A stretch of 13,690 nt of DNA, from assembly GCA_029098085.1 (NCBI GenBank), contig JAQXNQ010000024.1:1-13690 (forward strand). Reading direction: 5' to 3'. Within the stretch, counting starts at the first letter, position 1. Each line of letters opens with the position of its first letter. The position numbers were made by a program, and so were the translations under genes. This document shows, one piece after another, positions 1 to 6,607 of the stretch. The stretch comes from Oscillospiraceae bacterium (lineage in GTDB: Bacteria; Bacillota; Clostridia; Oscillospirales; Ruminococcaceae). The notes beneath the pieces are model-generated. The model was not told where the DNA came from, searched no databases, and saw only the letters and a program-made list of their open reading frames with translations.

Positions 1-58
1 AAAGAACCGGGGAAAACACAAATTTTTCTGTAAAATGTCCCCTAAGCAGCAGGTTTTG

Positions 59-67
59 TGCTATAAT
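59..67 (+). promoter_or_regulatory. Extended -10 promoter for the yfhO/csbB-type operon
   Basis: The sequence TGC followed by TATAAT (perfect -10 hexamer at 62-67) is an extended -10 element. No recognisable -35 hexamer lies 16-18 nt upstream, which is tolerated in extended -10 promoters. It would start transcription near base 74, about 50 nt ahead of the first gene. Confidence 0.6.
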
Positions 68-127
68 ACTTAATAGAACAACCAGGCCGCTCAAAATCGC
101 AGGGACGGCCGTGATGAGGTGAAGATC

Positions 128-2719
128 TTGACAAACTGTGCAACGAGGAAGGAACCGGGCTACCTGCGGGTATTTCTGCTGGCGGTGGGCATCGCCTTTG
201 TGTTCTTTCTGCCCTTTTTGATTATGGACGGCGGCCTGTTCATCTATTACGGTGACTTCAATGTCCAGCAGATTCCCTTCTACCAGCTCTGCCACGATAT
301 GATCCGTTCGGGTGAGACCGGCTGGAACTGGTACACCGATCTGGGCGCCAATTTTGTGGGCTCCTATGCCTTTTACCTGCTGGGCAGCCCCTTTTTCTGG
401 CTGACCCTGCCCTTCCCCAGCGAGGCGGTGCCCTATCTGATGGCGCCGCTGCTGATGCTGAAGATGGGCGTGGCGGCCATGACCTCCTACGGCTACCTGA
501 AGCGGTTTGTGAAAAACCCCGGCTTTGCGGTGCTGGGGGCGCTGATGTATGCCTTTTCGGGCTACAGCATTTACAACATCTTTTTCAACCACTTCCATGA
601 GGTCATCGCCTTCTTCCCGCTGCTGCTGATCGGGCTGGAGGAGTTTGTGGTCAACGACCGGAGGGGGATGTTCGCCCTGGCCGTGGGGCTCTGCGCCTGC
701 GTTAATTATTATTTTTTCTTCGGCGAGGTTCTGTTCGTCGTGATCTATTTCTGCATCCGGCTCACCGATCAGGAGCATTTCCGGATCAGTCTGAAGAAGT
801 TCCTGCTGCTGGCGCTGGAGTCGGTGCTGGGGCTGCTGCTGTCTATGGTGCTGCTGCTGCCGGGATTGCTGGCCATTATGGACAATCCCCGCACCGGCAA
901 TCTCCTTGTGGGCTGGAACGGCATCTTCTACGGCAATGTGCAGCGGTACGGCCTGATTATTCAGAGCCTGTTCTATCCGCCGGATATTCCCGCCTACCCC
1001 AACTTCTTCCCCGATTCCAACGCCAAGTGGTCGTCGGTTTCCCTGTACCTGCCGATGGTTTCCCTGTCCTGCGTGCTGGCCTTCTGCAAGCTGCACCGCA
1101 GGCACTGGGCCAAAAAGATTTTCCTGCTGTCCCTGTTCATCGCGCTGATCCCCATCCTCAACAGCGCCTTCTCGGCCTTCAACACCGCCTATTACGCCCG
1201 GTGGTTCTACATGCCGCTGCTGATCATGGCTCTGATGAGCGCCATGGCGCTGGAGGACTGCAGCTTTGAACAGCTGCGTTCGGGCATCGCCTGGACCGGT
1301 GCGGCGGTCATCGGTTTTTCGCTGATCGGCGTCTTCCCCTCCAAATCGGACGGGGAGATTGTCTTCGGTCAGCTGCCCAAATACCCCGAGCGGCTGCTGT
1401 GCTATCTGCTGGTGACGGTGGTGGGCCTGGTGCTGACCGCCTGCCTGATCCGGATGAGCCGGGAGAAAAGCGCAAAGAAGTTCCTGCGGCTGTCCACAGG
1501 GGCCCTGAGCTTCATGATTGTGGTGACCTCCGTCATGATGCTGATGCTGGGCAAGGGCAACGCCACCACCGTGCACCGGGTCAAGGAAATGGGTCTCGGA
1601 GGCGAGTTCAGCTTCATCGCTGCCGAAGAGGACGATTTCTACCGGATCGACATGTACTGCAAGGACGACGAACACTGCATGGACAATTTCCCCATGTTCT
1701 GGCAGATGCCCACCATCCAGACCTTCCACTCGGTGGTGCCGGGCTCGGTCTTTACCTTCTATGATGCCATCGGCGTCGACCGCAACGTGGCCTCCCGGCC
1801 GGATCTGAAGTACGACGGCCTGCGGACGCTGACCTCCTGTAAATATCTGCTCTGCTATGAAACCATGGAAGAGGAACCGGATATCGATGGCTTTGTCTAC
1901 CTGACCACGGAAAATGAATTCAGGATCTATGTGAATCTGAACTACATTCCCATGGGCTTTACCTACGATTACTATGTGGACGACAAATCCTTCGAGTCCT
2001 GCAATGAATCCCGCCGGGACCGGCTGCTGCTGCGGGCTCTGCACCTCAGCGACGAGCAGATCGAGGCCTACGGCGATATTCTGGAGCCGCTGCCGGATGA
2101 GCTGCGGCCCAGCACCACCGCCGATGCACTGGCTGAGATGGCGGATGAACGGCGCGAAACCGTCTGCGACAGCTTTATCCGGGATAAGAAGGGCTTCTCC
2201 GCCAGCATTTATACGGATCAGAGCGAGCTGGTCTTTTTCACGGTTCCCTATGAGGAGGGCTGGAGCGCCACCGTGAATGGGGAACCGGTGGCGGTTGAAA
2301 ATGTCAGTGACGGCTTTATGGCGGTCAAGGTGCCGGCCGGCCGCAGCGACATTCGCTTCGATTATGAGACGCCCGGTCTGAAGCTGGGACTGCTGATCAC
2401 TCTGGGAGCCGCCGCTGTGCTGGCCCTGTATCTGCTGCTGCTCTGCCGCTTCTCTCGCAGAAAGGTGCTGATTTTCGGCCGGAGCACGGCCCACCTCAAT
2501 GACCAGTACCGGGGCGGAAGCATTTCCAATGCGGAGGATTATGTGGGCAGTGTGCTGCAGCGTTCCCGCAAGGCGATGCAGCGGGTGCCCCTTCAGCTGC
2601 CGGAGGAGGAGACCCCTCTGGAGGAGCTGCTGCAGGATGCGCTGTCAGAGGAAAGCACAGGCGATGATTCGGAGAAAGATGCAGCGGATCAGGAACCTGC
2701 TCCGCAGGATCAAGAATAA
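128..2719 (+). CDS. yfhO: YfhO-family polytopic membrane protein (probable GT-C type glycosyltransferase)
   Basis: A large membrane protein of 863 residues from TTG 128. I prefer this start because GAGGTG at 116-121 sits 6 nt before it; a GTG at 119 would add three residues and has no good ribosome binding site. A first helix at about residues 14-34 is followed by an outside loop with the conserved acidic segment GDFNVQQIPFYQ (about residues 42-53), then many hydrophobic helices to about residue 470. A long soluble extracytoplasmic domain follows, ending in the family's beta-rich PYEEGWSATVNGEP motif, then a last helix near 755-775. In Bacillus and Listeria, YfhO proteins transfer a sugar from undecaprenyl phosphate to lipoteichoic acid outside the membrane; the acceptor here is unknown. 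The next gene, 17 nt away, encodes the matching sugar-lipid synthase. Unusual is an acidic cytoplasmic tail of roughly 90 residues after the last helix. Family assignment is firm; substrate is inference. Confidence 0.88.
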   Translation: MTNCATRKEPGYLRVFLLAVGIAFVFFLPFLIMDGGLFIYYGDFNVQQIPFYQLCHDMIRSGETGWNWYTDLGANFVGSYAFYLLGSPFFWLTLPFPSEAVPYLMAPLLMLKMGVAAMTSYGYLKRFVKNPGFAVLGALMYAFSGYSIYNIFFNHFHEVIAFFPLLLIGLEEFVVNDRRGMFALAVGLCACVNYYFFFGEVLFVVIYFCIRLTDQEHFRISLKKFLLLALESVLGLLLSMVLLLPGLLAIMDNPRTGNLLVGWNGIFYGNVQRYGLIIQSLFYPPDIPAYPNFFPDSNAKWSSVSLYLPMVSLSCVLAFCKLHRRHWAKKIFLLSLFIALIPILNSAFSAFNTAYYARWFYMPLLIMALMSAMALEDCSFEQLRSGIAWTGAAVIGFSLIGVFPSKSDGEIVFGQLPKYPERLLCYLLVTVVGLVLTACLIRMSREKSAKKFLRLSTGALSFMIVVTSVMMLMLGKGNATTVHRVKEMGLGGEFSFIAAEEDDFYRIDMYCKDDEHCMDNFPMFWQMPTIQTFHSVVPGSVFTFYDAIGVDRNVASRPDLKYDGLRTLTSCKYLLCYETMEEEPDIDGFVYLTTENEFRIYVNLNYIPMGFTYDYYVDDKSFESCNESRRDRLLLRALHLSDEQIEAYGDILEPLPDELRPSTTADALAEMADERRETVCDSFIRDKKGFSASIYTDQSELVFFTVPYEEGWSATVNGEPVAVENVSDGFMAVKVPAGRSDIRFDYETPGLKLGLLITLGAAAVLALYLLLLCRFSRRKVLIFGRSTAHLNDQYRGGSISNAEDYVGSVLQRSRKAMQRVPLQLPEEETPLEELLQDALSEESTGDDSEKDAADQEPAPQDQE

Positions 2720-2736
2720 ACGGGAGGTATATGATC

Positions 2737-3708
2737 ATGGAAATTCCGATTTTGTATATCGTGGTTCCCTGTTACAACGAGCAGGAGGTACTGCCCGAGA
2801 CCTCAAGGCGGCTGCTGGACAAGCTGCGGTCGCTGATTGCCCGAGGCAGGGTCAGGGACCGCAGCCGGATCCTCTTTGTCAATGACGGCAGCCGGGATCA
2901 GACCTGGCCCATGATTTCCGAGCTGTGCCAATCGGATCCGCACTTCGGCGGCGTCAAGCTGTCCCGCAACCGGGGACATCAGAACGCCCTGCTGGCGGGG
3001 CTGATGACCGCCCGGGGACAGTGCGACTGCTGCATCTCGATGGACGCCGACCTGCAGGACGACATCGAGGCCGTGGAAGGCATGCTGGACGCCTATATGA
3101 ACGGCAGCGAGGTGGTCTACGGCGTCCGCAGCAGCCGGGAGACCGACACCTTCTTCAAGCGCAGCACCGCTCAGGGCTTCTACAAATTCATGAAGCTCAT
3201 GGGGGTGGACATCGTCTACAACCACGCCGATTACCGGCTGCTCAGCGCCCGGGCGCTGGACGGACTGGCGGATTACCGGGAGGTCAATCTGTTCCTGCGG
3301 GGCATCGTGCCCCTGATCGGCTATAAGAGCAGCACGGTCACCTATGAGCGCCATGAACGCTTTGCCGGTGAGAGCAAGTACCCGCTGAAAAAGATGCTGG
3401 CCTTCGCCTTTGACGGCATTACCTCCTTTTCGGTCAAGCCCATTCGCTGGGTGACTGGTCTGGGCCTGCTGCTGTTTGTGGCCAGCATCGTCGCGGTCAT
3501 CTGGGCGCTGGTGGTCAAGCTGCTGGGTCACGCAGTGGCCGGATGGACCGCCACGATGATTTCCATCTGGATGATCGGCGGCATTCAGCTGCTTTGTCTG
3601 GGCATCATCGGCGAGTATATCGGAAAGATCTATGTGGAGGTCAAGGACAGGCCCCGCTACCTGATCGAAGCGATAGAGCTGGATCCCGGCAGGGAAGACG
3701 AGGTATAA
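2737..3708 (+). CDS. csbB: CsbB/GtrB-type membrane glycosyltransferase, family GT2 (polyprenyl-phosphate sugar transferase)
   Basis: A protein of 323 residues that probably charges undecaprenyl phosphate with a sugar on the inner membrane face. The start is ATG 2737, 8 nt after GGAGGT (2723-2728); ATG 2731 is too close to that site. The GT-A core shows VPCYNEQEV (10-18), VNDGS (48-52), RNRGHQNALLAG (78-89) and the metal-binding DAD in SMDADLQDD (101-109). The acceptor-side segment ADYRLLSARAL and the RFAGESKYPLKKM stretch are typical of the DPM1/GtrB/CsbB group. Two C-terminal helices (about 238-262 and 270-293) anchor it, ending in KDRPRY. CsbB is about 330 residues, so length fits. It lies 17 nt behind the YfhO gene, as csbB neighbours yfhO in Bacillus subtilis. 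The GtrA/GtcA flippase of such systems is not in this window. The sugar cannot be read from sequence; GlcNAc is the CsbB precedent. Confidence 0.88.
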   Translation: MEIPILYIVVPCYNEQEVLPETSRRLLDKLRSLIARGRVRDRSRILFVNDGSRDQTWPMISELCQSDPHFGGVKLSRNRGHQNALLAGLMTARGQCDCCISMDADLQDDIEAVEGMLDAYMNGSEVVYGVRSSRETDTFFKRSTAQGFYKFMKLMGVDIVYNHADYRLLSARALDGLADYREVNLFLRGIVPLIGYKSSTVTYERHERFAGESKYPLKKMLAFAFDGITSFSVKPIRWVTGLGLLLFVASIVAVIWALVVKLLGHAVAGWTATMISIWMIGGIQLLCLGIIGEYIGKIYVEVKDRPRYLIEAIELDPGREDEV

Positions 3709-3740
3709 GAAAGAAGCTGAACGCTCTCTGTCAGACAGGT

Positions 3741-3783
3741 GAAAAACAAAAAATCGCCGGGATTCCAGAAATGGAGTCCCGGC
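3741..3783 (-). terminator. Intrinsic terminator of the SGNH hydrolase gene
   Basis: An 11-bp stem (3756-3766 with 3773-3783, one G-T pair) encloses a 6-nt loop. The A-rich stretch at 3742-3753 becomes a T-run on the - strand, so the signal works for the leftward gene. On the + strand no T-run follows, so it would stop the upstream GT2 transcript only weakly. Confidence 0.8.
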
Positions 3784-3804
3784 ATGGCGTTTATCGGAGC
3801 GTTT

Positions 3805-4443
3805 TCAGGCGGAGAAGACTTCTCCCGCCAGCCGGTGGATTTCCCGGCAAAGAGCAGCATCCAGCTTCCGATCGGTGTAGAAGGCGTCCTCCCTGAAGGG
3901 AAGGGCCTTTTTGCCGGTCATGGCCATGTAGATGCTGACGGCGGCCAGATAGGAACCGGCCATGCTGGCGTGGGCGCCGTCTCCGGCGTACAGCTCGGTC
4001 TCCGGGTGCTGCTGGCGCATCCGTTCCCAGATGACGCCGGCGGGAGCCAGCAGAGTGTTTTCCTCTCTGGCCAGCCGGGTGAAGGCTTCAGTCAGCTCGG
4101 CCTGATCCTCCGGCCGGGATTTCTGCGCCCAGGTCATGTAGGCCACCGGTCTGGCGCCGCTCTCCCGGATCTCGGGCAGTAGCCAGCCGGCGCTGCGCAG
4201 CAGGGCTTCGGCACCGTCAAAGGGGTGGGTGGCCTGCTGCAGCACCACGAAATCATAGCGTCCGTACCGGATGTTGAAGTGGGTCTGTTCCTGGTCGCCG
4301 TGCCAGCGCAGGGTCATGCCACCTTGGGTGAGCATGACCGGCAGGGCCTCTTCGCTGTCGTAGATCCGGAAAAGCTCGGATACCATCTGGGGCATCTGGT
4401 TGACATAGGTGTGGCTGTTGCCGATAAAGAGCAGTTTTTTCAT
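3805..4443 (-). CDS. SGNH/GDSL-type hydrolase (DUF4886-like)
   Basis: A cytoplasmic protein of 212 residues with no signal peptide. Block I is LFIGNSHTYVNQMP, with Ser10 as the expected nucleophile. The Gly pair at 41-42 fits block II. The C-terminal DGAHAS (155-160) supplies the Asp-155/His-158 pair of block V. The usual block III GxND is not evident; LQQAT (68-72) lies where it is expected. SGNH enzymes remove acyl or acetyl groups from sugars, lipids or peptides; the substrate here cannot be told. ATG 4443 is backed by GGGAGGT at 4449-4455 and by a near-consensus promoter at 4485-4513, and a terminator follows the stop. It is therefore a single-gene unit, convergent with the glycosylation operon and divergent from the Gly-rich protein gene. 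The family is fairly sure; the N-terminus also resembles DUF4886 proteins, a branch of the same fold. Confidence 0.8.
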   Translation of the reverse strand: MKKLLFIGNSHTYVNQMPQMVSELFRIYDSEEALPVMLTQGGMTLRWHGDQEQTHFNIRYGRYDFVVLQQATHPFDGAEALLRSAGWLLPEIRESGARPVAYMTWAQKSRPEDQAELTEAFTRLAREENTLLAPAGVIWERMRQQHPETELYAGDGAHASMAGSYLAAVSIYMAMTGKKALPFREDAFYTDRKLDAALCREIHRLAGEVFSA

Positions 4444-4484
4444 AATGAACCTCCCTGAAAATCTGAATACAGAGCCTTTTCTCC

Positions 4485-4513
4485 ATCATAGACCGGCAGC
4501 GGGAAAATGTCAA
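4485..4513 (-). promoter_or_regulatory. Sigma-A promoter of the SGNH hydrolase gene
   Basis: Read on the - strand, a perfect TTGACA (4508-4513) and TATGAT (4485-4490) are separated by exactly 17 nt. Predicted start of transcription is near 4478, giving a leader of about 35 nt. Its layout mirrors the rightward promoter at 4575-4603. Confidence 0.82.
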
Positions 4514-4574
4514 TGGCGGATTGCTGCGGATACCGGACGGGAGAAGATTTTGCCGCCGGGGCAGGCCGGGATTC

Positions 4575-4603
4575 TTGACAAATCAGGCGCGGCGGTTTAT
4601 GAT
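4575..4603 (+). promoter_or_regulatory. Sigma-A promoter of the Gly/Pro/Arg-rich protein gene
   Basis: A perfect TTGACA (4575-4580) and TATGAT (4598-4603) lie 17 nt apart. Transcription would begin near 4610. This fixes the start of the downstream gene after 4610 and rules out the open frame that extends back to 4521. Confidence 0.82.
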
Positions 4604-4655
4604 GAATCTGACAGACTGTTTTTCTTTTCCTGTGGGAAATCAAAGGAGGAGCATG

Positions 4656-4961
4656 ATGATGCATGGAGGACCTGGAAGAGGCCCGGGCGGTCCCGGACGG
4701 GGTCCCGGAGGCCCAGGCGGTCCCGGGCGGGGTCCCGGACGCGGCCCAGGGCAGGGCCCTGGCGGATTCGGAAGAGGCTTCCGGCGCGGACCCGGCGGCT
4801 TTGGCCGCGGCCCCATGCCGCCTCCGCCGCCCCCTCCCCACAGGCGGGGGTACTACGGAAGAGGCGGCTGTCTCGGCTGCTTTGGCTGTACGCTTCCCGC
4901 TCTGGTGGTAGTGGGCGCATTGGCTGCCGCCGCAGCTGCTGTTTTGGGAATTCTGTTTTGA
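4656..4961 (+). CDS. Gly/Pro/Arg-rich small protein with C-terminal Cys motif and membrane helix
   Basis: An unrecognised protein of 101 residues. AAGGAGG at 4643-4649 precedes three in-frame ATGs (4653, 4656, 4659); 4656 has the best spacing. Residues 4-53 are almost wholly Gly, Pro and Arg in GGPGRGP-like repeats, followed by a run of seven prolines (about 55-61), HRRGYYGRGG, then CLGCFGC (72-78) and a single hydrophobic helix (about 79-101) ending at the C-terminus. The likely picture is a tail-anchored protein with a strongly basic, disordered region; this is inference. The cysteines could be lipid-modified, bind metal, or form disulfides. No function is assigned. It has its own strong promoter and a hairpin after the stop, so it is a single-gene unit. 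Codon use is typical of the region and the SD is strong, so I believe it is expressed despite low complexity. Confidence 0.72.
   Translation: MMHGGPGRGPGGPGRGPGGPGGPGRGPGRGPGQGPGGFGRGFRRGPGGFGRGPMPPPPPPPHRRGYYGRGGCLGCFGCTLPALVVVGALAAAAAAVLGILF
4681..4740 (+). repeat. Tandem 30-bp repeat inside the Gly/Pro/Arg-rich gene
   Basis: Two adjacent 30-bp units, 4681-4710 and 4711-4740, match at 27 of 30 positions. Each encodes ten residues of the pattern PGGPGRGPGG (in frame). A more diverged third unit follows. The copy number may vary between strains by slippage. Confidence 0.85.
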
Positions 4962-4966
4962 AAAAG

Positions 4967-5000
4967 GCCGCAGCGGATCATTCGCTGCGGCTGCGCTTTT
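4967..5000 (+). terminator. Probable intrinsic terminator after the Gly-rich gene
   Basis: A perfect 9-bp GC stem (4967-4975 with 4983-4991) with a 7-nt loop starts 5 nt after the stop codon. A short T-run (4997-5000) follows after a 5-nt gap, so termination may be partial. This matters because no separate promoter is visible for the next gene; read-through is plausible. On the - strand a T-run directly follows the stem. Confidence 0.6.
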
Positions 5001-5025
5001 ATCTGCTGAAGGAGGACGAGAACGG

Positions 5026-5763
5026 ATGAAGCATGTGCAGGTCACCTATCTGAATCACAGCGGCTTTCTGGTGGAAACGGAGGGCTGGAATCTGCTGTTT
5101 GACTATTTCCCCGATGATGCCGCCCCGGGAGAGCCGGGATACCTTACCCCGGAGCAGCTGCCGCGGGACAAGGGGCTGGCAGTTTTTGTCTCCCACAGCC
5201 ATCACGACCATTTCTATGCCGGACTTTCTGACTGGCGGAAGGCGAGACCGGATCTGCTCCTTTTCTGCAGCAGTGAAACGCCGCTGCCGCCCGCTCCCAA
5301 CACCTTCCCCATGGAAGGGGACGCCGGTATGCAGCTGACTCGGGAGACGGGCCGTCCGCCTTTGCAGGTGTCGACCCTGCCCTCCACCGATCTGGGCGTG
5401 GCCTTTCTGGTGAAGGCGGGGGATTTTTCCCTGTACCACGCCGGCGATCTCAACGACTGGTATTGGGAGGGGGAACCGGAGGCGGAAAACGCCGCCATGT
5501 CCGCCGCCTATGCCGCTCAGATGGAAAAGCTGCGGGGGCTGCATTTCGACGCGGCTTTTCTGCCCATGGATCCCCGTCAGGAGCAGGATTACCTGCGGGG
5601 CATGCTGGGTTTCTGGAAGGTCTGCCGGGCGGACGCGGTGTTTCCGATGCATTTCTGGGGAAACTACGGCGTTTTTGATCAAATGGAAGCGGACAGCCGG
5701 GCGGTGTGCTTCCGCGGGGCTGTCCGCCGGATCTCCCATCGGGGAGAGACCTTTGTGCTGTAA
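5026..5763 (+). CDS. Metallo-beta-lactamase-fold hydrolase (UlaG-like)
   Basis: A cytoplasmic protein of 245 residues. The metal site motif HxHxDH is seen as SHSHHDH (His57, His59, Asp61, His62). Further ligands fit HAGD (138-141, Asp141) and FPMHF (His209). The strand-turn at the N-terminus (YLNHSGFLVE) and the STDLGVAF segment (about 120-127) are typical of the UlaG/YtkL-like branch, which includes lactonases and phosphodiesterase-like enzymes; the substrate is unknown. ATG 5026 follows AAGGAGG (5009-5015) by 10 nt, a little long but the best in frame. No promoter is evident in the 64 nt upstream, so it may depend on read-through from the Gly-rich gene. Its TAA stop is directly next to the stop of the convergent VOC gene, with no intergenic base. 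Confidence 0.85.
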   Translation: MKHVQVTYLNHSGFLVETEGWNLLFDYFPDDAAPGEPGYLTPEQLPRDKGLAVFVSHSHHDHFYAGLSDWRKARPDLLLFCSSETPLPPAPNTFPMEGDAGMQLTRETGRPPLQVSTLPSTDLGVAFLVKAGDFSLYHAGDLNDWYWEGEPEAENAAMSAAYAAQMEKLRGLHFDAAFLPMDPRQEQDYLRGMLGFWKVCRADAVFPMHFWGNYGVFDQMEADSRAVCFRGAVRRISHRGETFVL

Positions 5764-6123
5764 TTACAGGATTTCGATCCAGTAGCCGTCGGGATCCTGA
5801 ATGAAGTAGAGGCCCATCTCCTTATTTTCAAAGCAGATGCAGCCCATCTCCTCGTGGATGGCCCGGGCAGCGGCCTTGTCCTCCACCCGGACGGCCAGAT
5901 GGAACTCCTCCTCGCCCAGATCATAGGGCTCGGTGCGGTCCCGGAGCCAGGTCAGCTCCAGCTCGCAGCCGGTGGAGCTGTCGCCCAGATAGCAGAGGAT
6001 GAAGGATCCGTCAGCAGCTTCCTTGCGGCGGACTTCGGTCAGGCCCACGGCTTTTTCGTAAAAGTCCAGGCTCTTCTGCAGGTCAAGCACGTTGAAATTG
6101 GTATGCAGGATGGTGGATTTCAT
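5764..6123 (-). CDS. VOC-family protein, glyoxalase I-like
   Basis: A protein of 119 residues with the paired beta-alpha-beta-beta-beta modules of the vicinal-oxygen-chelate fold. The four expected metal ligands of the GloA type are in place: His7 in LHTNFNV, a Glu in CELELTW (55 or 57), His75 in FHLAVRV and Glu117 in GYWIEIL. DPDGYWIE is the classic C-terminal signature. It could be a lactoylglutathione lyase-like enzyme that detoxifies methylglyoxal, but many VOC proteins use other substrates, so I do not assign gloA. AAAGGA upstream of ATG 6123 serves as ribosome binding site. It is the third gene of the ung-HIT-VOC unit, 13 nt after the HIT stop. Confidence 0.85.
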   Translation of the reverse strand: MKSTILHTNFNVLDLQKSLDFYEKAVGLTEVRRKEAADGSFILCYLGDSSTGCELELTWLRDRTEPYDLGEEEFHLAVRVEDKAAARAIHEEMGCICFENKEMGLYFIQDPDGYWIEIL

Positions 6124-6136
6124 CTCGTGTCCTTTC

Positions 6137-6583
6137 TCATTTGCCGGCGGTCAGCTCGTCCAGCGCCGCGGTGATTTTCCGGATCAGCTCGTCATACTCG
6201 GCGTCGCTCAGCAAAGCGGCGGGCTCGGGGTTCATCTCAAAGGTACTGCCGAAGGAGGGGCCGCCCTCGTATTTGGGAACGATGTGGCAGTGCAGATGGG
6301 TACCCTTGTCGTTGTACATGCCCAGATTGACCTTTTTGGGAGAGAAGGCGTTGTGCAGCGCCAGCGAGACCAGACGGATGTCCTGGGCAAAGGCGGCGGT
6401 ATCCTCCGGCGAGAGGTCAAAGAACTCATTGACATGCTCTTTATAGGCCAGAACGCAGCGGCCCCGGTAGGACTGGTTGCGGAACAGGTATACCTTGGAA
6501 TGCCCCAGGGTATAGAAGGGGATCATCAGAGCCTTGAGGGCTTCGTTTTCAGTGCAGTACATGCAGTCGTTGGCTGTTTTCAT
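6137..6583 (-). CDS. HIT-family protein (histidine-triad nucleotide hydrolase)
   Basis: A protein of 148 residues. The histidine triad is clear as HLHCHIV (96-102) within GTHLHCHIVPK; His98 or His100 forms the nucleotidyl intermediate in this superfamily. An N-terminal CMYC (7-10) suggests the zinc-binding variety related to Fhit/Hint-like HIT enzymes. NLGMYNDKG (86-94) matches the conserved strand before the triad. Such proteins cleave AMP from dinucleoside polyphosphates or adenylated compounds; the exact substrate is not decidable here. ATG 6583 lies 24 nt after the ung stop, so it is probably co-transcribed with ung and with the VOC gene. Confidence 0.87.
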   Translation of the reverse strand: MKTANDCMYCTENEALKALMIPFYTLGHSKVYLFRNQSYRGRCVLAYKEHVNEFFDLSPEDTAAFAQDIRLVSLALHNAFSPKKVNLGMYNDKGTHLHCHIVPKYEGGPSFGSTFEMNPEPAALLSDAEYDELIRKITAALDELTAGK

Positions 6584-6607
6584 GGGAATGCTTCCTTTCC
6601 TGTGATT

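Noticed and set aside
10..42. GGGGA...TCCCC inverted repeat before the first promoter
   Set aside because: Only 5 bp pair around a 20+ nt AT-rich loop; too weak for a terminator or a confident operator.
2803..3531. - strand open frame of 242 codons
   Set aside because: Antisense to the GT2 gene with clear catalytic motifs.
4521..4655. N-terminal extension of the Gly-rich protein
   Set aside because: The promoter at 4575-4603 lies inside it and the strong ribosome binding site is at 4643-4649.
4409..5045. Overlapping Arg- or Ala-rich open frames on both strands
   Set aside because: They are by-products of the GC-rich repeat; only the frame with the promoter, ribosome binding site and a sensible membrane helix is kept.
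4999..5739. - strand open frame of 246 codons
   Set aside because: Antisense to the MBL-fold gene, which has intact HxHxDH and a ribosome binding site.
5732..5747. Small hairpin TCTCCC/GGGAGA near the end of the MBL gene
   Set aside because: Six base pairs within coding sequence and no T-run on either strand; not a terminator.
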